A stretch of DNA of 64,000 nucleotides from Nocardioides mangrovi (GTDB taxonomy: Bacteria; Actinomycetota; Actinomycetes; Propionibacteriales; Nocardioidaceae). Under the pieces are notes generated by a model, which was not told the origin of the DNA, did not search any database, and saw only the letters and a list, made by a program, of their open reading frames with translations. Location of the stretch: the NCBI RefSeq assembly GCF_020073815.1, contig NZ_JAIQZJ010000001.1:558001-622000 (forward strand). Direction: 5' to 3'. Both the position numbers and the translations under genes were made by a program. Each line of letters starts with the position of its first letter. Position 1 is the first letter of the stretch. Shown piece after piece: positions 20,101-27,899 of the stretch.

Positions 20101-20739
20101 GCGGGCCACCTCGGCCTGGCGACCGAGCGGCTTGAGCTGGCGGCGGATCTCGCTGAGCAGGTCGCCGAGGCGGGTCAGGTTGCCGTCGGTCGAGTCGAGC
20201 TTGCGGAGCGCCTTCTCCTTGCGCTTGCGGTGCTTGAGGACGCCGGCGGCCTCCTCGATGAAGCCGCGGCGGTCCTCGGGGGTCGCGTGCAGGATCGTGT
20301 CGAGCTGGCCCTGGCCGACGATGACGTGCATCTCGCGGCCGATGCCGGAGTCGCTCAGCAGCTCCTGGACGTCGAGGAGCCGGCAGGGGCTGCCGTTGAT
20401 GGCGTACTCCGAGCCGCCGCTGCGGAACATCGTGCGGCTGATCGTGACCTCGGCGTACTCGATCGGCAGGGCGCCGTCGGAGTTGTCGATGGTGAGCACG
20501 ACCTCGGCGCGGCCGAGCGGCGGGCGGCCCGAGGTGCCGGCGAAGATGACGTCGTCCATCTTCCCGCCGCGCAGCGACTTGGCGCTCGCCTCACCCATCA
20601 CCCAGGCGAGGGCGTCCACGACGTTCGACTTGCCGGAGCCGTTGGGGCCCACGATGCACGTGATGCCGGGCTCGAGCTGAAGCGTGGTCGAGGAGGCGAA
20701 GGACTTGAACCCCTTGAGGGTCAGGCTCTTCAGGTACAA
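17188..20739 (-). CDS. smc: chromosome segregation SMC protein
   Basis: This 1183-residue SMC ATPase is the core of the condensin-like complex with ScpA/ScpB. The Walker A motif GPNGSGKS is at residues 31-38. Two long coiled-coil arms rich in Glu, Ala, Arg and Leu flank a hinge at about 500-680 (GLLGSVAALLTV to GDLLGAHFASGG). The ABC signature LSGGERSLVAVAFL and Walker B FYILDEVEAALDD lie at the C-terminus. The length is normal for bacterial SMC. The apparent start is TTG 20739, giving the canonical N-terminus YLKSLTLKGFKSFA, with GGGAG 7 bases upstream. It heads the series ending in ftsY, an arrangement common in actinobacteria. Confidence 0.97.
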   Translation of the reverse strand: MYLKSLTLKGFKSFASSTTLQLEPGITCIVGPNGSGKSNVVDALAWVMGEASAKSLRGGKMDDVIFAGTSGRPPLGRAEVVLTIDNSDGALPIEYAEVTISRTMFRSGGSEYAINGSPCRLLDVQELLSDSGIGREMHVIVGQGQLDTILHATPEDRRGFIEEAAGVLKHRKRKEKALRKLDSTDGNLTRLGDLLSEIRRQLKPLGRQAEVARRAATVQADVRDARARLMADDLVLARTSMAQEMADESILVERREQVETAVARGREQEAALEAALREDLPALSQAQETWYGLTGLRERLRGTQSLAAERVRNAAGTSEVEEARSGRDPEQLEAEAAQVRQQEEAIAAEVDAHRTGLEQAVAARRTAEDAAAEEDRRVAALQRAAADRREGLARLHGQVNALKSRAAAADEEVGRLTLAREEAVARADRAQRDFTSLETKVAGLDAGEEGLDAEHEAASGALDDIEERLAKARDEALQADRDRTALAARKDALEMGLNRKDGAGALLAASDQVSGLLGSVAALLTVRPGFEAAVAHALGSAADAVAVVDAGAAVQAIEHLKGDDLGRAGLLLGGGPALDRDWPSLPAGATYAVDVVECPDQLASALTRLLHKVAVVDDLDAARSLVADLADVTAVTREGDLLGAHFASGGSSSQPSLIEVQAAVDEAAEQLAEAIASSERLGFDMSRLESERLEAQKRVDVALAKLHESDATLAAVAEELGQYGSQARAARGEAERLAQAIEKAEEARTQAVAGLTDLETRLASAEEAPEEEPDTSVREGLVDAARAARQAETDARLALRTSEERARAMHGRADGLVRAAEKEREARAKAAERRERLIREGRAAEAVAVAVGYVLARLEVSIHRAAEARTAVEQARSGREQELLTVRASLRELGKEHDELVSSVHRDEMARAQQRMRIEQLEERALEELGIDADSLVADYGPDQLIPFTGEVAEGEETPEPAPYRREEQQKRLRTAERGLRELGRVNPLALEEYSAMEERHRFITEQLEDLKKTRKDLLDIVKEVDQRVEQVFTEAYADVSRAFDATFARLFPGGEGRLVLTDPHDMLATGVEVEARPPGKKVKRLSLLSGGERSLVAVAFLVALFKARPSPFYILDEVEAALDDTNLGRLLEIYEELRENSQLLVITHQKRTMEVGDALYGVTMRGDGVSAVISQRLERASA

Positions 20740-20866
20740 CGTCTGGCTCCCAGCTATCGGGTTCGGCTTGTCTCGTCGCTGAGGACGAAGGCTGCATCAT
20801 CGCAGCGAGCCAAGGGGGAAGCTCAGCGGGCCACACGATACCCGGAGGCACCCCCGAAGGGTGGGA

Positions 20867-21619
20867 TCACCGGTACTTCTCCGACACGGCCGCCAGCCCG
20901 GCGACCAGGACGGCGACGCCGAACTCGAACCGGTCGTCCCCGTCGCCGGCGGTCATCACGCCGGCGCGGCTCGTCACGAGCGGGAACTCCGCAGCCGGGA
21001 GGGACTCCATCAACGCCCGCAGCTGCTCGTCGAGCGCCGTGTGGTCGGGGTCGTCGCCGGAGGCCGTGGTGTTGTCGCGCTGGACCCAGATCGCCTCCTC
21101 GACCGCGATCGCGCTGACGTACGCCGCAGCCAGGTCGCAGAACCACGCCGAGGCCTGCGGCGAGATGCCGCCGGCGTCGCAGATCGCGAGCATGCCCTCC
21201 ATGGTCCGCAGCGCGCCCATGCCGGTGGGGATCATGCCGATCGCGGCGCGGGCCGACCCCGGGTGCCGCCGGTAGAGGGCGAGCATGTCGCGCAGGACCT
21301 GCCGCAGCTGCTCGTCCCAGTGGTCGGCGTCCGGGGCCGGGACGTGGAGCTCCGCCCCGATCCGGTCGAGCACGAGCTGGTCGACCTCCTCCTTGCTCGC
21401 CACGTGGGCGTAGAGCGAGGCCGGGCCGGTGCCGAGCTCCTTCGCGAGCGAGCGCATCGAGACCGCGTCGTACCCCTTCTCGGCCATCAGCGACATGGCG
21501 GCGTCGACGATCCGGTCGACGGTCAGCCGCTCCTTCGGCCCGGCCGGCTCGTCGCCCGGCAGCGTGACCCGGATCCGCAGGGGGCCGGCCTGCCACGACT
21601 TCTCCCGCTTCTCGACCAT
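20867..21619 (-). CDS. TetR family repressor of the adjacent efflux pump
   Basis: This 250-residue TetR regulator has a longer than usual N-terminal arm (about 25 residues). The helix-turn-helix is at about 30-75, with SMRSLAKELGTGPASLYAHVASK as recognition part. A C-terminal domain of the TetR_C_1 type follows (RRHPGSARAAIG and EEAIWVQRDN). Such proteins release DNA on binding a drug-like ligand. The gene is divergent from the DHA2 efflux gene and shares with it three palindromes at 21642-21692, so it very likely represses that gene and perhaps itself. The start is ATG 21619, preceded on its strand by TACAGT and 6 bases, again leaderless in appearance. Confidence 0.9.
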   Translation of the reverse strand: MVEKREKSWQAGPLRIRVTLPGDEPAGPKERLTVDRIVDAAMSLMAEKGYDAVSMRSLAKELGTGPASLYAHVASKEEVDQLVLDRIGAELHVPAPDADHWDEQLRQVLRDMLALYRRHPGSARAAIGMIPTGMGALRTMEGMLAICDAGGISPQASAWFCDLAAAYVSAIAVEEAIWVQRDNTTASGDDPDHTALDEQLRALMESLPAAEFPLVTSRAGVMTAGDGDDRFEFGVAVLVAGLAAVSEKYR

Positions 21620-21635
21620 GCCGCCACTGTAGCCC

Positions 21636-21692
21636 TTGACACGAACACCGTTCGGTTCTAGAACAGTGTTCGTGACTACGAACAGTGTTCGT
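21636..21692 (+). promoter_or_regulatory. efflux promoter with three TetR-type operators
   Basis: TTGACA at 21636-21641 and TAGAAC at 21659-21664 are 17 bases apart and form a near-consensus promoter for the efflux gene. Three related palindromes overlie it: CGAACACCGTTCG (21642-21654), AGAACAGTGTTCG (21660-21672) and the perfect 15-bp ACGAACAGTGTTCGT (21678-21692). Their centres are about 18-19 bases apart. One lies in the spacer, one covers the -10 and start, and one lies just inside the gene, so occupancy would block transcription fully. Confidence 0.75.
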
Positions 21693-23117
21693 CCGGCCGA
21701 GCGCCGCGACCGGTACGACGAGCGGGGCTACCGCTTCCGCTGGATGGTGATGGCGGTCGTCATCGTCGCCGACGTGATGGACCTCCTGGACGCGACCATC
21801 GCCAACCTGGCCGGCCCCTCGATCCAGGCCGACCTCGACGCCGGCGCAAGCACCCTGCAGTGGGTGCTCGCGGCGTACACGATGTCCTTCGCGATCGGAC
21901 TGGTCACCTCCGCCCGGCTGGGCGACCTGGTCGGCCGGCGCCGGATGTTCCTGCTCGGGATGGTCGGCTTCACGCTCGCCTCGCTGCTCTGCGGGCTGGC
22001 GCCGAGCGCGGGCTTCCTGATCGGCGCGCGGGTGCTCCAGGGGCTCTTCGGCGCGGCCATGATCCCGCAGGGGCTGGCGATGGTGAAGCAGTCCTTCGCG
22101 CCCGAGGACCTGCAGAAGGCGTTCATCCCGTTCGGCCCGATCATGGGTCTCGCCGCGGTCCTCGGCCCGATCATCGCCGGCGTCCTCCTCGACGCCGACC
22201 TCTTCGGCACCGGCTGGCGGATGATCTTCCTGATCAACGTGCCGGTCGGCCTGGTCGGCGCGGTCCTCGCCTGGCGCTACCTCCCCGACGTACCCCGCGA
22301 CCCGGACGCCCGCCTCGACCCGTGGGGCGCGCTGCTCCTCACGATCGCGTCGGCGCTGCTGATCTACCCGCTCGTCCAGGGCCGCGAGCACGACTGGCCG
22401 TGGTGGTGCTTCGCGATGATGGCGGGGGCGGCTGTCGTCTTCGCCCTCTTCGTGGTGAGCGAGCGGCGCAGCTCCCACCCGGTCGTCGAGCCCTCGCTCT
22501 TCCGGCACCGGGGGTACGTCGCGGGCGTCCTCTTCATCGGCGTCTTCTTCGTCTCGATGAACGGCGTGATGCTGACCGTCAACCTCTTCCTGCAGCTCGG
22601 CCAGGGCTTCGAGCCGCTGCACACCGGCCTCGCGATGACGCCGTGGGCGCTCGGCATGGCCATCGGCGCCGCGCTCTCCGGCGCCGCGCTCGGCCCGAAG
22701 CTCGGCCGGCGGGTGCTCCACGGCGGCCTCGTCGTCGGCGCCCTCGGCACCGCCTGGCTGGCCTGGACGATCGGCTCGGCCAACTCGGTGCTCTCCGGGT
22801 GGGACGTCGCCCCGATGTTCCTCGTGATCGGCCTGGGCTCCGGCGTGATCTTCGCGCCGCTCTTCGACATCATCCTGGCCGACCTCGACGACCGCGAGGT
22901 CGGCACCGGCTCCGGGGTCCTGAACGCGGTGCAGCAGTTCGGCGGCGCCCTCGGCGTCGCCGTGATCGGCACCCTCTACTTCGAGTGGATCCCCGACGGC
23001 GGCTGGAACGACGCCACCCGGATGGTCCTCTCGGTCTCGATCGCACTCAGCATCGCCGCGTTCCTGGTCGCCTTCCTGCTCCCTCGCCGGGCCCGCGAGG
23101 ACGCCGCCCTGCACTGA
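21672..23117 (+). CDS. DHA2 family MFS drug exporter (EmrB/QacA type)
   Basis: This 481-residue proton-driven exporter has about 14 membrane helices. Typical DHA2 marks are DLLDATIANLAGPSIQADL in helix 1, the A-motif ARLGDLVGRRRMFLLG, and motif C in GLAAVLGPIIAGVLLD. The substrate is likely a toxic hydrophobic compound, judged by family and by control through a TetR neighbour. I chose GTG 21672 because TAGAAC ends 7 bases before it, which predicts a leaderless message. The longer frame back to TTG 21636 would start inside the promoter. The 15-bp operator lies within the first codons. Confidence 0.9.
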   Translation: MTTNSVRPAERRDRYDERGYRFRWMVMAVVIVADVMDLLDATIANLAGPSIQADLDAGASTLQWVLAAYTMSFAIGLVTSARLGDLVGRRRMFLLGMVGFTLASLLCGLAPSAGFLIGARVLQGLFGAAMIPQGLAMVKQSFAPEDLQKAFIPFGPIMGLAAVLGPIIAGVLLDADLFGTGWRMIFLINVPVGLVGAVLAWRYLPDVPRDPDARLDPWGALLLTIASALLIYPLVQGREHDWPWWCFAMMAGAAVVFALFVVSERRSSHPVVEPSLFRHRGYVAGVLFIGVFFVSMNGVMLTVNLFLQLGQGFEPLHTGLAMTPWALGMAIGAALSGAALGPKLGRRVLHGGLVVGALGTAWLAWTIGSANSVLSGWDVAPMFLVIGLGSGVIFAPLFDIILADLDDREVGTGSGVLNAVQQFGGALGVAVIGTLYFEWIPDGGWNDATRMVLSVSIALSIAAFLVAFLLPRRAREDAALH

Positions 23118-23127
23118 CCCGTCTGAT

Positions 23128-23188
23128 GGGGATTGGTCACCAACCTGGTCCGGGAGGCCGTCGGACATGGGGTTGGTGACCAATCCCC
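23128..23188. repeat. large inverted repeat between convergent MFS genes
   Basis: Perfect 18-bp arms, GGGGATTGGTCACCAACC and its complement, enclose a 25-base centre that itself holds a GTCCG/CGGAC hairpin. It starts 10 bases after the stop of the DHA2 exporter and lies 66 bases from the stop of the convergent MFS gene. There is no T-tract. A bidirectional terminator is the simplest reading; the nested design resembles the elements at 8742 and 43347. Confidence 0.7.
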
Positions 23189-23254
23189 ACGTGCACGCCC
23201 GACCGAGGGGTTCCCCGACGAAGCCCACGCTTCCCGCACGAAGCTCCCGCCGGG

Positions 23255-24502
23255 TCAGGCCGACGCGGGAGCCGGGGCGTCGTCGGCGTGGGCGATGTGG
23301 GTGAGCTGGCGCCAGATCAGCACCACGAAGAGCGCGGAGCCGGCGAAGGCGAACCAGAAGGGCGCGGTCACGCCCCAGTGCTGGGCGAGCGCGCCGCCGA
23401 CGGCGGAGCCGGCGACCAGGCCGCCGTAGGTGCCGACCAGGTTGACGCTGCCCACGCGGCCCTGGAGCTCGGAGGGCACGGCGCGCTGGCGGACCGAGAT
23501 CGAGGTGGTCCCCCAGATGAAGGCGTGGGCGCCGAAGACGAAGAAGATGACCATCGCGATCCAGGGCGTCGTGGTGACCGCGAGCGCCAGGTGGGTGAAG
23601 GTCTCGAAGACCAGGCCGATCCGCATCAGGTCGGCCAGGCTCACGTGTCGCGTGATCCAGCCGTAGGACAGGGTACCGATCAGGCCGCCGACCGCCGAGA
23701 CGGTCGTCAGCAGGCCGAAGCCGACCGCGCCCATCCCGAGGCGCTGCGTCGCGTAGAGGACGAGCACGGACCACGCCGCACCGAAGGTCACGTTGAAGAC
23801 GAAGATCGTCAGCACCAGCGTGCGCACGGCCGGGTGGTGGAGCACCCACCGGAATGCCTCGGCGATGTCCTGGCGGACGTGGGTACGTCGCTCCGGGTCG
23901 CGCCCGTGGGGCGGCAGCGCGATCCGCCACATCAGCATCGCGCCGAACACGACGACCACGCCCTGCGCCACGAACGGCACCGCGGTCGAGGCCGCGAAGA
24001 GGGCCGCGCCGATCGGCGGCCCGGCGAGCTGGTTGAGGGTCACGAAGCCGACCATCACCCGCGAGTTGGCCAGGGCGATGTCGTCGCGGGCCACGAGCAT
24101 CGGCACCAACGTGGCCGCGGCGTTGTCGGCGAACACCTCGGCGGTGCCGAGCAGGAAGAGCGCGAGCAGGACGGCCCAGATCGAGACGACGTCGGTGGTG
24201 ATCGCGAGGACCAGGAGGGTGAGCACGACGGCCCGGGCCAGGTCGACGGTCACCACGATCAACCGTCGGTCGAGCCGGTCGGTGAGGACCCCGGCGTACA
24301 GCCCGAAGACCAGGGGCGGGAGCCACTGCACGAGGGCGGCGAGCGCGACGAGGCCGGGGTCGTCGGTGAGCGAGGCGACCAGCAGCGGCCCCGCCGCGAG
24401 GGCGAAGCCGTCGCCGAGGTTGCTGACCCACGACGAGACCAGCAGCCAGCGGAAACCGGTGCCGAGACGGCCCGGGACGACGATCTCCAGCAGGCGGCTC
24501 AC
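23255..24502 (-). CDS. MFS exporter (EntS-like)
   Basis: This 415-residue major facilitator protein has about 12 helices and belongs to the MFS_3 group that includes enterobactin exporter EntS and some macrolide efflux proteins. Visible marks are the first helix block WLLVSSWVSNLGDGFALAAGPLL, the A-motif LYAGVLTDRLDRRLIVV, and the QLAGPPIGAALFA segment of motif C. The C-terminal half repeats the pattern with GVTAPFWFAFAGSALFVVLIW. The start is ATG 24502. It stands alone, convergent with the DHA2 exporter, and its substrate is unknown. Confidence 0.85.
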   Translation of the reverse strand: MSRLLEIVVPGRLGTGFRWLLVSSWVSNLGDGFALAAGPLLVASLTDDPGLVALAALVQWLPPLVFGLYAGVLTDRLDRRLIVVTVDLARAVVLTLLVLAITTDVVSIWAVLLALFLLGTAEVFADNAAATLVPMLVARDDIALANSRVMVGFVTLNQLAGPPIGAALFAASTAVPFVAQGVVVVFGAMLMWRIALPPHGRDPERRTHVRQDIAEAFRWVLHHPAVRTLVLTIFVFNVTFGAAWSVLVLYATQRLGMGAVGFGLLTTVSAVGGLIGTLSYGWITRHVSLADLMRIGLVFETFTHLALAVTTTPWIAMVIFFVFGAHAFIWGTTSISVRQRAVPSELQGRVGSVNLVGTYGGLVAGSAVGGALAQHWGVTAPFWFAFAGSALFVVLIWRQLTHIAHADDAPAPASA

Positions 24503-24567
24503 AAGAGCCCGACGCTAGTCGGGCCGCTGCCTGCTGGCGAACGGATTACTTCGGGTGGCGGCCCGCC

Positions 24568-24771
24568 TCAGGCGGGCTGCATCTCCTGCATCGAGGCGTT
24601 CTCGGGGTCGAGCGCGGCAGCCTGGGCCGCGACGAGCCGGTCGTTCTCCTCGGAGAGACGGAGGACCAGTGCCTCCAACTCGCCCACACGCGCACGGAGC
24701 CGGCTGTTGTCGGCTACGAGGGCGGGGGTCCGCAGGTCGCTGTTCATGTATCCGATCAGCGCCTTGGCCAT
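24568..24771 (-). CDS. small coiled-coil protein
   Basis: This protein of 67 residues starts with MAKALIGYMNSD. A leucine-rich heptad region (NSRLRARVGELEALVLRLSEENDRL) predicts a coiled coil, and an acidic, Met- and Gln-containing tail follows. Short proteins beginning MAKALxGY with such a helix recur in actinobacteria, but I know of no assigned function. The start ATG 24771 follows GGAAGG by 7 bases. It lies 77 bases after mutM on the same strand. Confidence 0.7.
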   Translation of the reverse strand: MAKALIGYMNSDLRTPALVADNSRLRARVGELEALVLRLSEENDRLVAAQAAALDPENASMQEMQPA

Positions 24772-24848
24772 GGATGAGCCTTCCGGGTTTGCGGGGAATG
24801 GACCGCGACGGCGGCCGTCTTCAAGAGTCCCACCAGCGGGCGCCCCGG

Positions 24849-25739
24849 TCAATCTGGGACGGACAAACCCTGGGTGACCGTCGTACGACGCCTCCGTGGC
24901 ACGGGCTGGCACACCGGGCAGAAGTACGACGAGCGGTTCATGAACGCGATCCGGCGCACCGGCGCGCCGCAGCGGTCGCAGGGCTCACCCTCGCGACCGT
25001 AGGCGTGCAGCGAGCGGTCGAAGTAGCCGGACTCGCCGTTGACGTTGACGTAGAGGGCGTCGAAGGAGGTGCCGCCCTCCCCCAGCGCCGCCACCATGAC
25101 GTCGCGGGCGTGGCCGAGCAGCTCGCGGACCTGCGTCGCCGACAGCCGGTCGCCGGGTCGGTCGCCGTGGATCCTCGCGCGCCACAGCGCCTCGTCGGCG
25201 TAGATGTTGCCGACGCCGGAGACGAGGCCCTGGTCCAGCAGCTGGCGCTTCACGCCGCTGGTGCGCTTGCGGACCTTGCGGACGAACAGGTCCTCGTCGA
25301 ACTCGGGGTCGAGCGGGTCGCGCGCGATGTGCGCGATCTCCGACGGCAGCTCGGCGCCACCGGCGGAGACGGAGAGGCCGCCGAACATCCGCTGGTCGAC
25401 GAAGCGCATCTCCCGGCCCTCGTCGGCGCCGTCGAGCGCGAACCGGACCCGCAGGTGCCGCTCCGCGGGCGCGTCGGGCGGCTGGACCAGGATCTGGCCG
25501 CTCATCCCGAGGTGACCGAGGAGGGCGTCGCCGTTGTCGAGGGGCAGCCAGAGGTACTTGCCGCGGCGCCGGGCCGCCACGATCCGGCGGTCGACCAGCG
25601 CGGCGGCGAAGCCGGCCGGGCCGCGGACGTCGCGGCGCACGGGACGCGGGTGGAGGACGTCGACGCGAGTGATGGTCGCGCCGACCACGTGACGCTCGAG
25701 GCCGGACCGGACGACCTCGACCTCGGGCAGCTCGGGCAC
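24849..25739 (-). CDS. mutM: formamidopyrimidine-DNA glycosylase
   Basis: This 296-residue bifunctional glycosylase/AP lyase removes 8-oxoguanine and ring-opened purines. The N-terminus (M)[19 protein letters not shown] exposes the catalytic Pro2 with Glu3, and the conserved Lys lies in [10 protein letters not shown]. The helix-two-turn-helix region contains [20 protein letters not shown] residues ([14 protein letters not shown]). The C-terminal zinc finger is [10 protein letters not shown] with the second pair in YFCPVC. The start is GTG 25739. It follows rnc by 19 bases and belongs to the conserved rpmF-rnc-mutM series of actinobacteria. Confidence 0.96.
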   Translation of the reverse strand: MPELPEVEVVRSGLERHVVGATITRVDVLHPRPVRRDVRGPAGFAAALVDRRIVAARRRGKYLWLPLDNGDALLGHLGMSGQILVQPPDAPAERHLRVRFALDGADEGREMRFVDQRMFGGLSVSAGGAELPSEIAHIARDPLDPEFDEDLFVRKVRKRTSGVKRQLLDQGLVSGVGNIYADEALWRARIHGDRPGDRLSATQVRELLGHARDVMVAALGEGGTSFDALYVNVNGESGYFDRSLHAYGREGEPCDRCGAPVRRIAFMNRSSYFCPVCQPVPRRRRTTVTQGLSVPD

Positions 25740-25758
25740 GGACGGGTCCGGGTGGCCG

Positions 25759-26556
25759 TCAGGCCTTGCGGGCGGAGTGGGCGGCGGCGTCGGTGGCCGG
25801 GTCGACCACGCCGAGGTTCGCCGCGATCTCGCCGTACGCCGTCTCCGCGGCGGCCTGCTCGGCCTCCTTCTTGGAGCGGCCGACGCCGTTGCCGTAGAGC
25901 CCGTCGCCGACGCGCACCTGCGCGGTGAAGGTCTTCATGTGGTCGGGCCCGTCGTCCTCGATGACGTACTCGGGGACACCGAGACCGTGCTCCGCGGAGA
26001 GCTCCTGCAGGGAGGTCTTCCAGTCGAGGCCGGCGCCCAGCGCGGAGGCTGCCTCGATGAGCGGGTCGAACAGGCGGTGCACGACGACCGCGGAGGTCTC
26101 GAAGCCGCCGGAGAGGTGGACCGCACCGATCACGGCCTCGACGGTGTCGGAGAGGATCGACGCCTTCTCCCGACCTCCGGTCGACTCCTCGCCGCGCCCG
26201 AGCTTGACGTGGGAGCCCACGCCGATGCCCCGGCCGACCTCGGCCAGGGCGCGGGCGTTGACGACCGCCGCGCGCAGCTTGGCCAGCCGGCCCTCGGAGA
26301 GGTCCGGGTGGGTGCGGTAGAGCGTCTCGGTGACGACGACCCCGAGGACGGAGTCACCGAGGAACTCCAGCCGCTCGTTGGTCGGCAGGCCGCCGTTCTC
26401 GTAGGCGTACGAACGGTGCGTGAGCGCACGCTCCAGCAGCTCGGGGTCCAGCACAGGGTCCCCGAGCGCGGTGCGCAGCTCGGCGTAGTTGGTCAGCGGA
26501 CCGGGACCGGTCAGAGGACCTGACGACGGTCGGCGCGCGCGCCGTACTGGCCGCAC
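25759..26556 (-). CDS. rnc: ribonuclease III
   Basis: This double-strand-specific endoribonuclease processes rRNA precursors and structured mRNAs. The nuclease domain has the signature [13 protein letters not shown] and the second acidic set [10 protein letters not shown]. The double-strand RNA-binding domain runs from about [14 protein letters not shown] to [14 protein letters not shown]. The start is uncertain. No ATG, GTG or TTG occurs between the rpmF stop and the conserved domain, so translation must start either at GTG 26556 or 26565 inside rpmF (a 46-55 base overlap) or at CTG 26514, which overlaps the rpmF stop. I list GTG 26556. Either way the gene is translationally coupled to rpmF. 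Confidence 0.93.
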   Translation of the reverse strand: MRPVRRARRPSSGPLTGPGPLTNYAELRTALGDPVLDPELLERALTHRSYAYENGGLPTNERLEFLGDSVLGVVVTETLYRTHPDLSEGRLAKLRAAVVNARALAEVGRGIGVGSHVKLGRGEESTGGREKASILSDTVEAVIGAVHLSGGFETSAVVVHRLFDPLIEAASALGAGLDWKTSLQELSAEHGLGVPEYVIEDDGPDHMKTFTAQVRVGDGLYGNGVGRSKKEAEQAAAETAYGEIAANLGVVDPATDAAAHSARKA

Positions 26557-26696
26557 TCGCCGCACGCACGGTGCGGCAGGTGCTTGGCACCACAGGCGGG
26601 GTTCGCGCAGGTCACCAGGGTCGGGGCGACGGCCTTCCAGGCCGAACGACGGTGACGCGTGTTGCTGCGCGACATCTTCCGCTTCGGGACAGCCAC
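26511..26696 (-). CDS. rpmF: ribosomal protein L32
   Basis: This 61-residue protein of the large ribosomal subunit is of the zinc-ribbon form. The N-terminus [20 protein letters not shown] is canonical, and two Cys pairs (CANPACG and CGECG) bind zinc. The retention of all four Cys means this is the zinc-dependent version. It lies between the DUF177 gene and rnc in the order that is conserved across bacteria, and its 3' end is probably overlapped by the start of rnc. Confidence 0.97.
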   Translation of the reverse strand: MAVPKRKMSRSNTRHRRSAWKAVAPTLVTCANPACGAKHLPHRACGECGQYGARADRRQVL

Positions 26697-26740
26697 TGTT
26701 CTCTCCTCATACCGCGACCGGGGATGTCCCGGTCATGTCG

Positions 26741-27319
26741 TCAGTCTTGGTCCTGCTGGTCCTGCTGGAGGGCGGTCAGCCCCGCCCACCGCGGGTCGAT
26801 CGCAGCCTCGTGCGTGTGGTCGGGGTCGTCCTTGAGCCGGACCCCACACTCGGGGCACAACCCGGGACAGTCGTCCTCACACAGCGGCTGGAACGGTAGT
26901 GCGAGCACCACCGCGTCCCGCAGCAGAGGCTCGAGATCGACCAGGTCTCCCTCGAGCGTGCTGACCTCGTCGTCCTCCTCGGAGGGGTCGTGATGGTCCT
27001 CGTAGACGAACAGCTCCTGGAAGTCGACCACGATCTCGTCGGTGATCTCATCCAGGCACCGCGCGCACTCACCGGCGAGCTCGGCCGAAGCCTCGCCCGT
27101 CACCAGCACACCCTCCATGACCGCTTCCAGCCGCAGGTCGAGCTCGACCGGCGAGCCTTCCGGGACACGGAGGACTTCGATGCCCAGATCTGCCGGTGCC
27201 GGAACCGTCCGCTTCACCTGACGCTGGGACCCCGGGCGGCGGCCGAGCTCGCGGGTGTCGAGCACGAGCGGCGCTCTCGGGTCCAGGCTGCTCAGGTTTC
27301 TACTTCCGAATTCAGGCAC
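26741..27319 (-). CDS. DUF177/YceD family protein
   Basis: This 192-residue protein of the YceD family is almost always encoded directly before rpmF. Plant and bacterial members are linked to 23S rRNA accumulation and large-subunit assembly. The core is GEASAELAGECARCLDEI, with a Cys pair (CARC), and LPFQPLCEDDCPGLCPECG, with four more Cys that resemble a metal site. An acidic stretch (DHHDPSEEDDEVST) lies between them. The start is GTG 27319. The Cys-rich version is typical of actinobacteria. A 44-base gap separates it from rpmF. Confidence 0.88.
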   Translation of the reverse strand: MPEFGSRNLSSLDPRAPLVLDTRELGRRPGSQRQVKRTVPAPADLGIEVLRVPEGSPVELDLRLEAVMEGVLVTGEASAELAGECARCLDEITDEIVVDFQELFVYEDHHDPSEEDDEVSTLEGDLVDLEPLLRDAVVLALPFQPLCEDDCPGLCPECGVRLKDDPDHTHEAAIDPRWAGLTALQQDQQDQD

Positions 27320-27392
27320 AACAGATCAGCGAGAAGCGTACCGGTCGGCGGTGGGCCGGGCAAAAGGACGCGGCCGGGGCCGCCGCGGGTGG

Positions 27393-27878
27393 TCAGGACC
27401 GGCGCTCCGCGAGCCGCTCGACCAGGCGTGCGTGGACGGCCGCCGGGACGAGGGCGGAGACGTCGCCGCCGAACGACGCGACCTCCTTGACCAGGCTGGA
27501 CGAGACGTAGCCCCACGACTCGTTGGTGGTGAGGAAGACGGTCTCGACGCCGGTGAGGTGGGCGTTCATCTGCGCCATCGGCAGCTCGTACTCGTAGTCG
27601 TTGCCCCCGCGCAGGCCCTTGACGATCGCGGTCGCGTCGATCTCGCGGCAGAAGTCGACGATCAGGCCGGTGAAGCCGCGCACGGTCACGTTCGGGATGT
27701 CGGCGCAGGTCTGGCGGAGCATCTCGATCCGCTCGTCGGGGTCGAAGAGCCGACCCTTGGAGGGGTTGGTGCCGGTCGCGACCACCAGCTCGTCGAAGAG
27801 CCGGGCCGACCGCCGGATGATGTCGAGATGACCGTTGGTCACCGGATCGAACGAACCGGGGCACACGGCGCGCGTCAT
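27393..27878 (-). CDS. coaD: phosphopantetheine adenylyltransferase
   Basis: This 161-residue enzyme performs the penultimate step of coenzyme A synthesis, joining ATP to 4'-phosphopantetheine. Visible are the nucleotidyl-transfer motif CPGSFDPVTNGHLDII with the TxGH signature, the KGLRGGNDYEYELPMAQMN loop, and TNESWGYVSSSLVKEVA with the SSS-type phosphate-binding residues. Length is standard. The start is ATG 27878. It follows rsmD by 21 bases, the usual rsmD-coaD pairing. Confidence 0.97.
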   Translation of the reverse strand: MTRAVCPGSFDPVTNGHLDIIRRSARLFDELVVATGTNPSKGRLFDPDERIEMLRQTCADIPNVTVRGFTGLIVDFCREIDATAIVKGLRGGNDYEYELPMAQMNAHLTGVETVFLTTNESWGYVSSSLVKEVASFGGDVSALVPAAVHARLVERLAERRS

Positions 27879-27899
27879 GGCGTGGAGGCTACCGGCTGG

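Noticed and set aside
17293..21117. 1274-residue open frame on the plus strand opposite smc
   Set aside because: It is the third-position shadow of the smc coding strand, with no domain logic and an Arg/Gly/Leu-biased composition. The smc frame has full motif support.
21636..21671. Upstream TTG or GTG start for the DHA2 exporter
   Set aside because: TTG 21636 is the -35 element and GTG 21666 lies between -10 and the predicted transcript start. GTG 21672 fits the promoter geometry.
27841..27860. SOS (LexA) box near coaD
   Set aside because: TCGAAC occurs but the second half is not GTTCGA at the right spacing, and the site lies inside the coding sequence.
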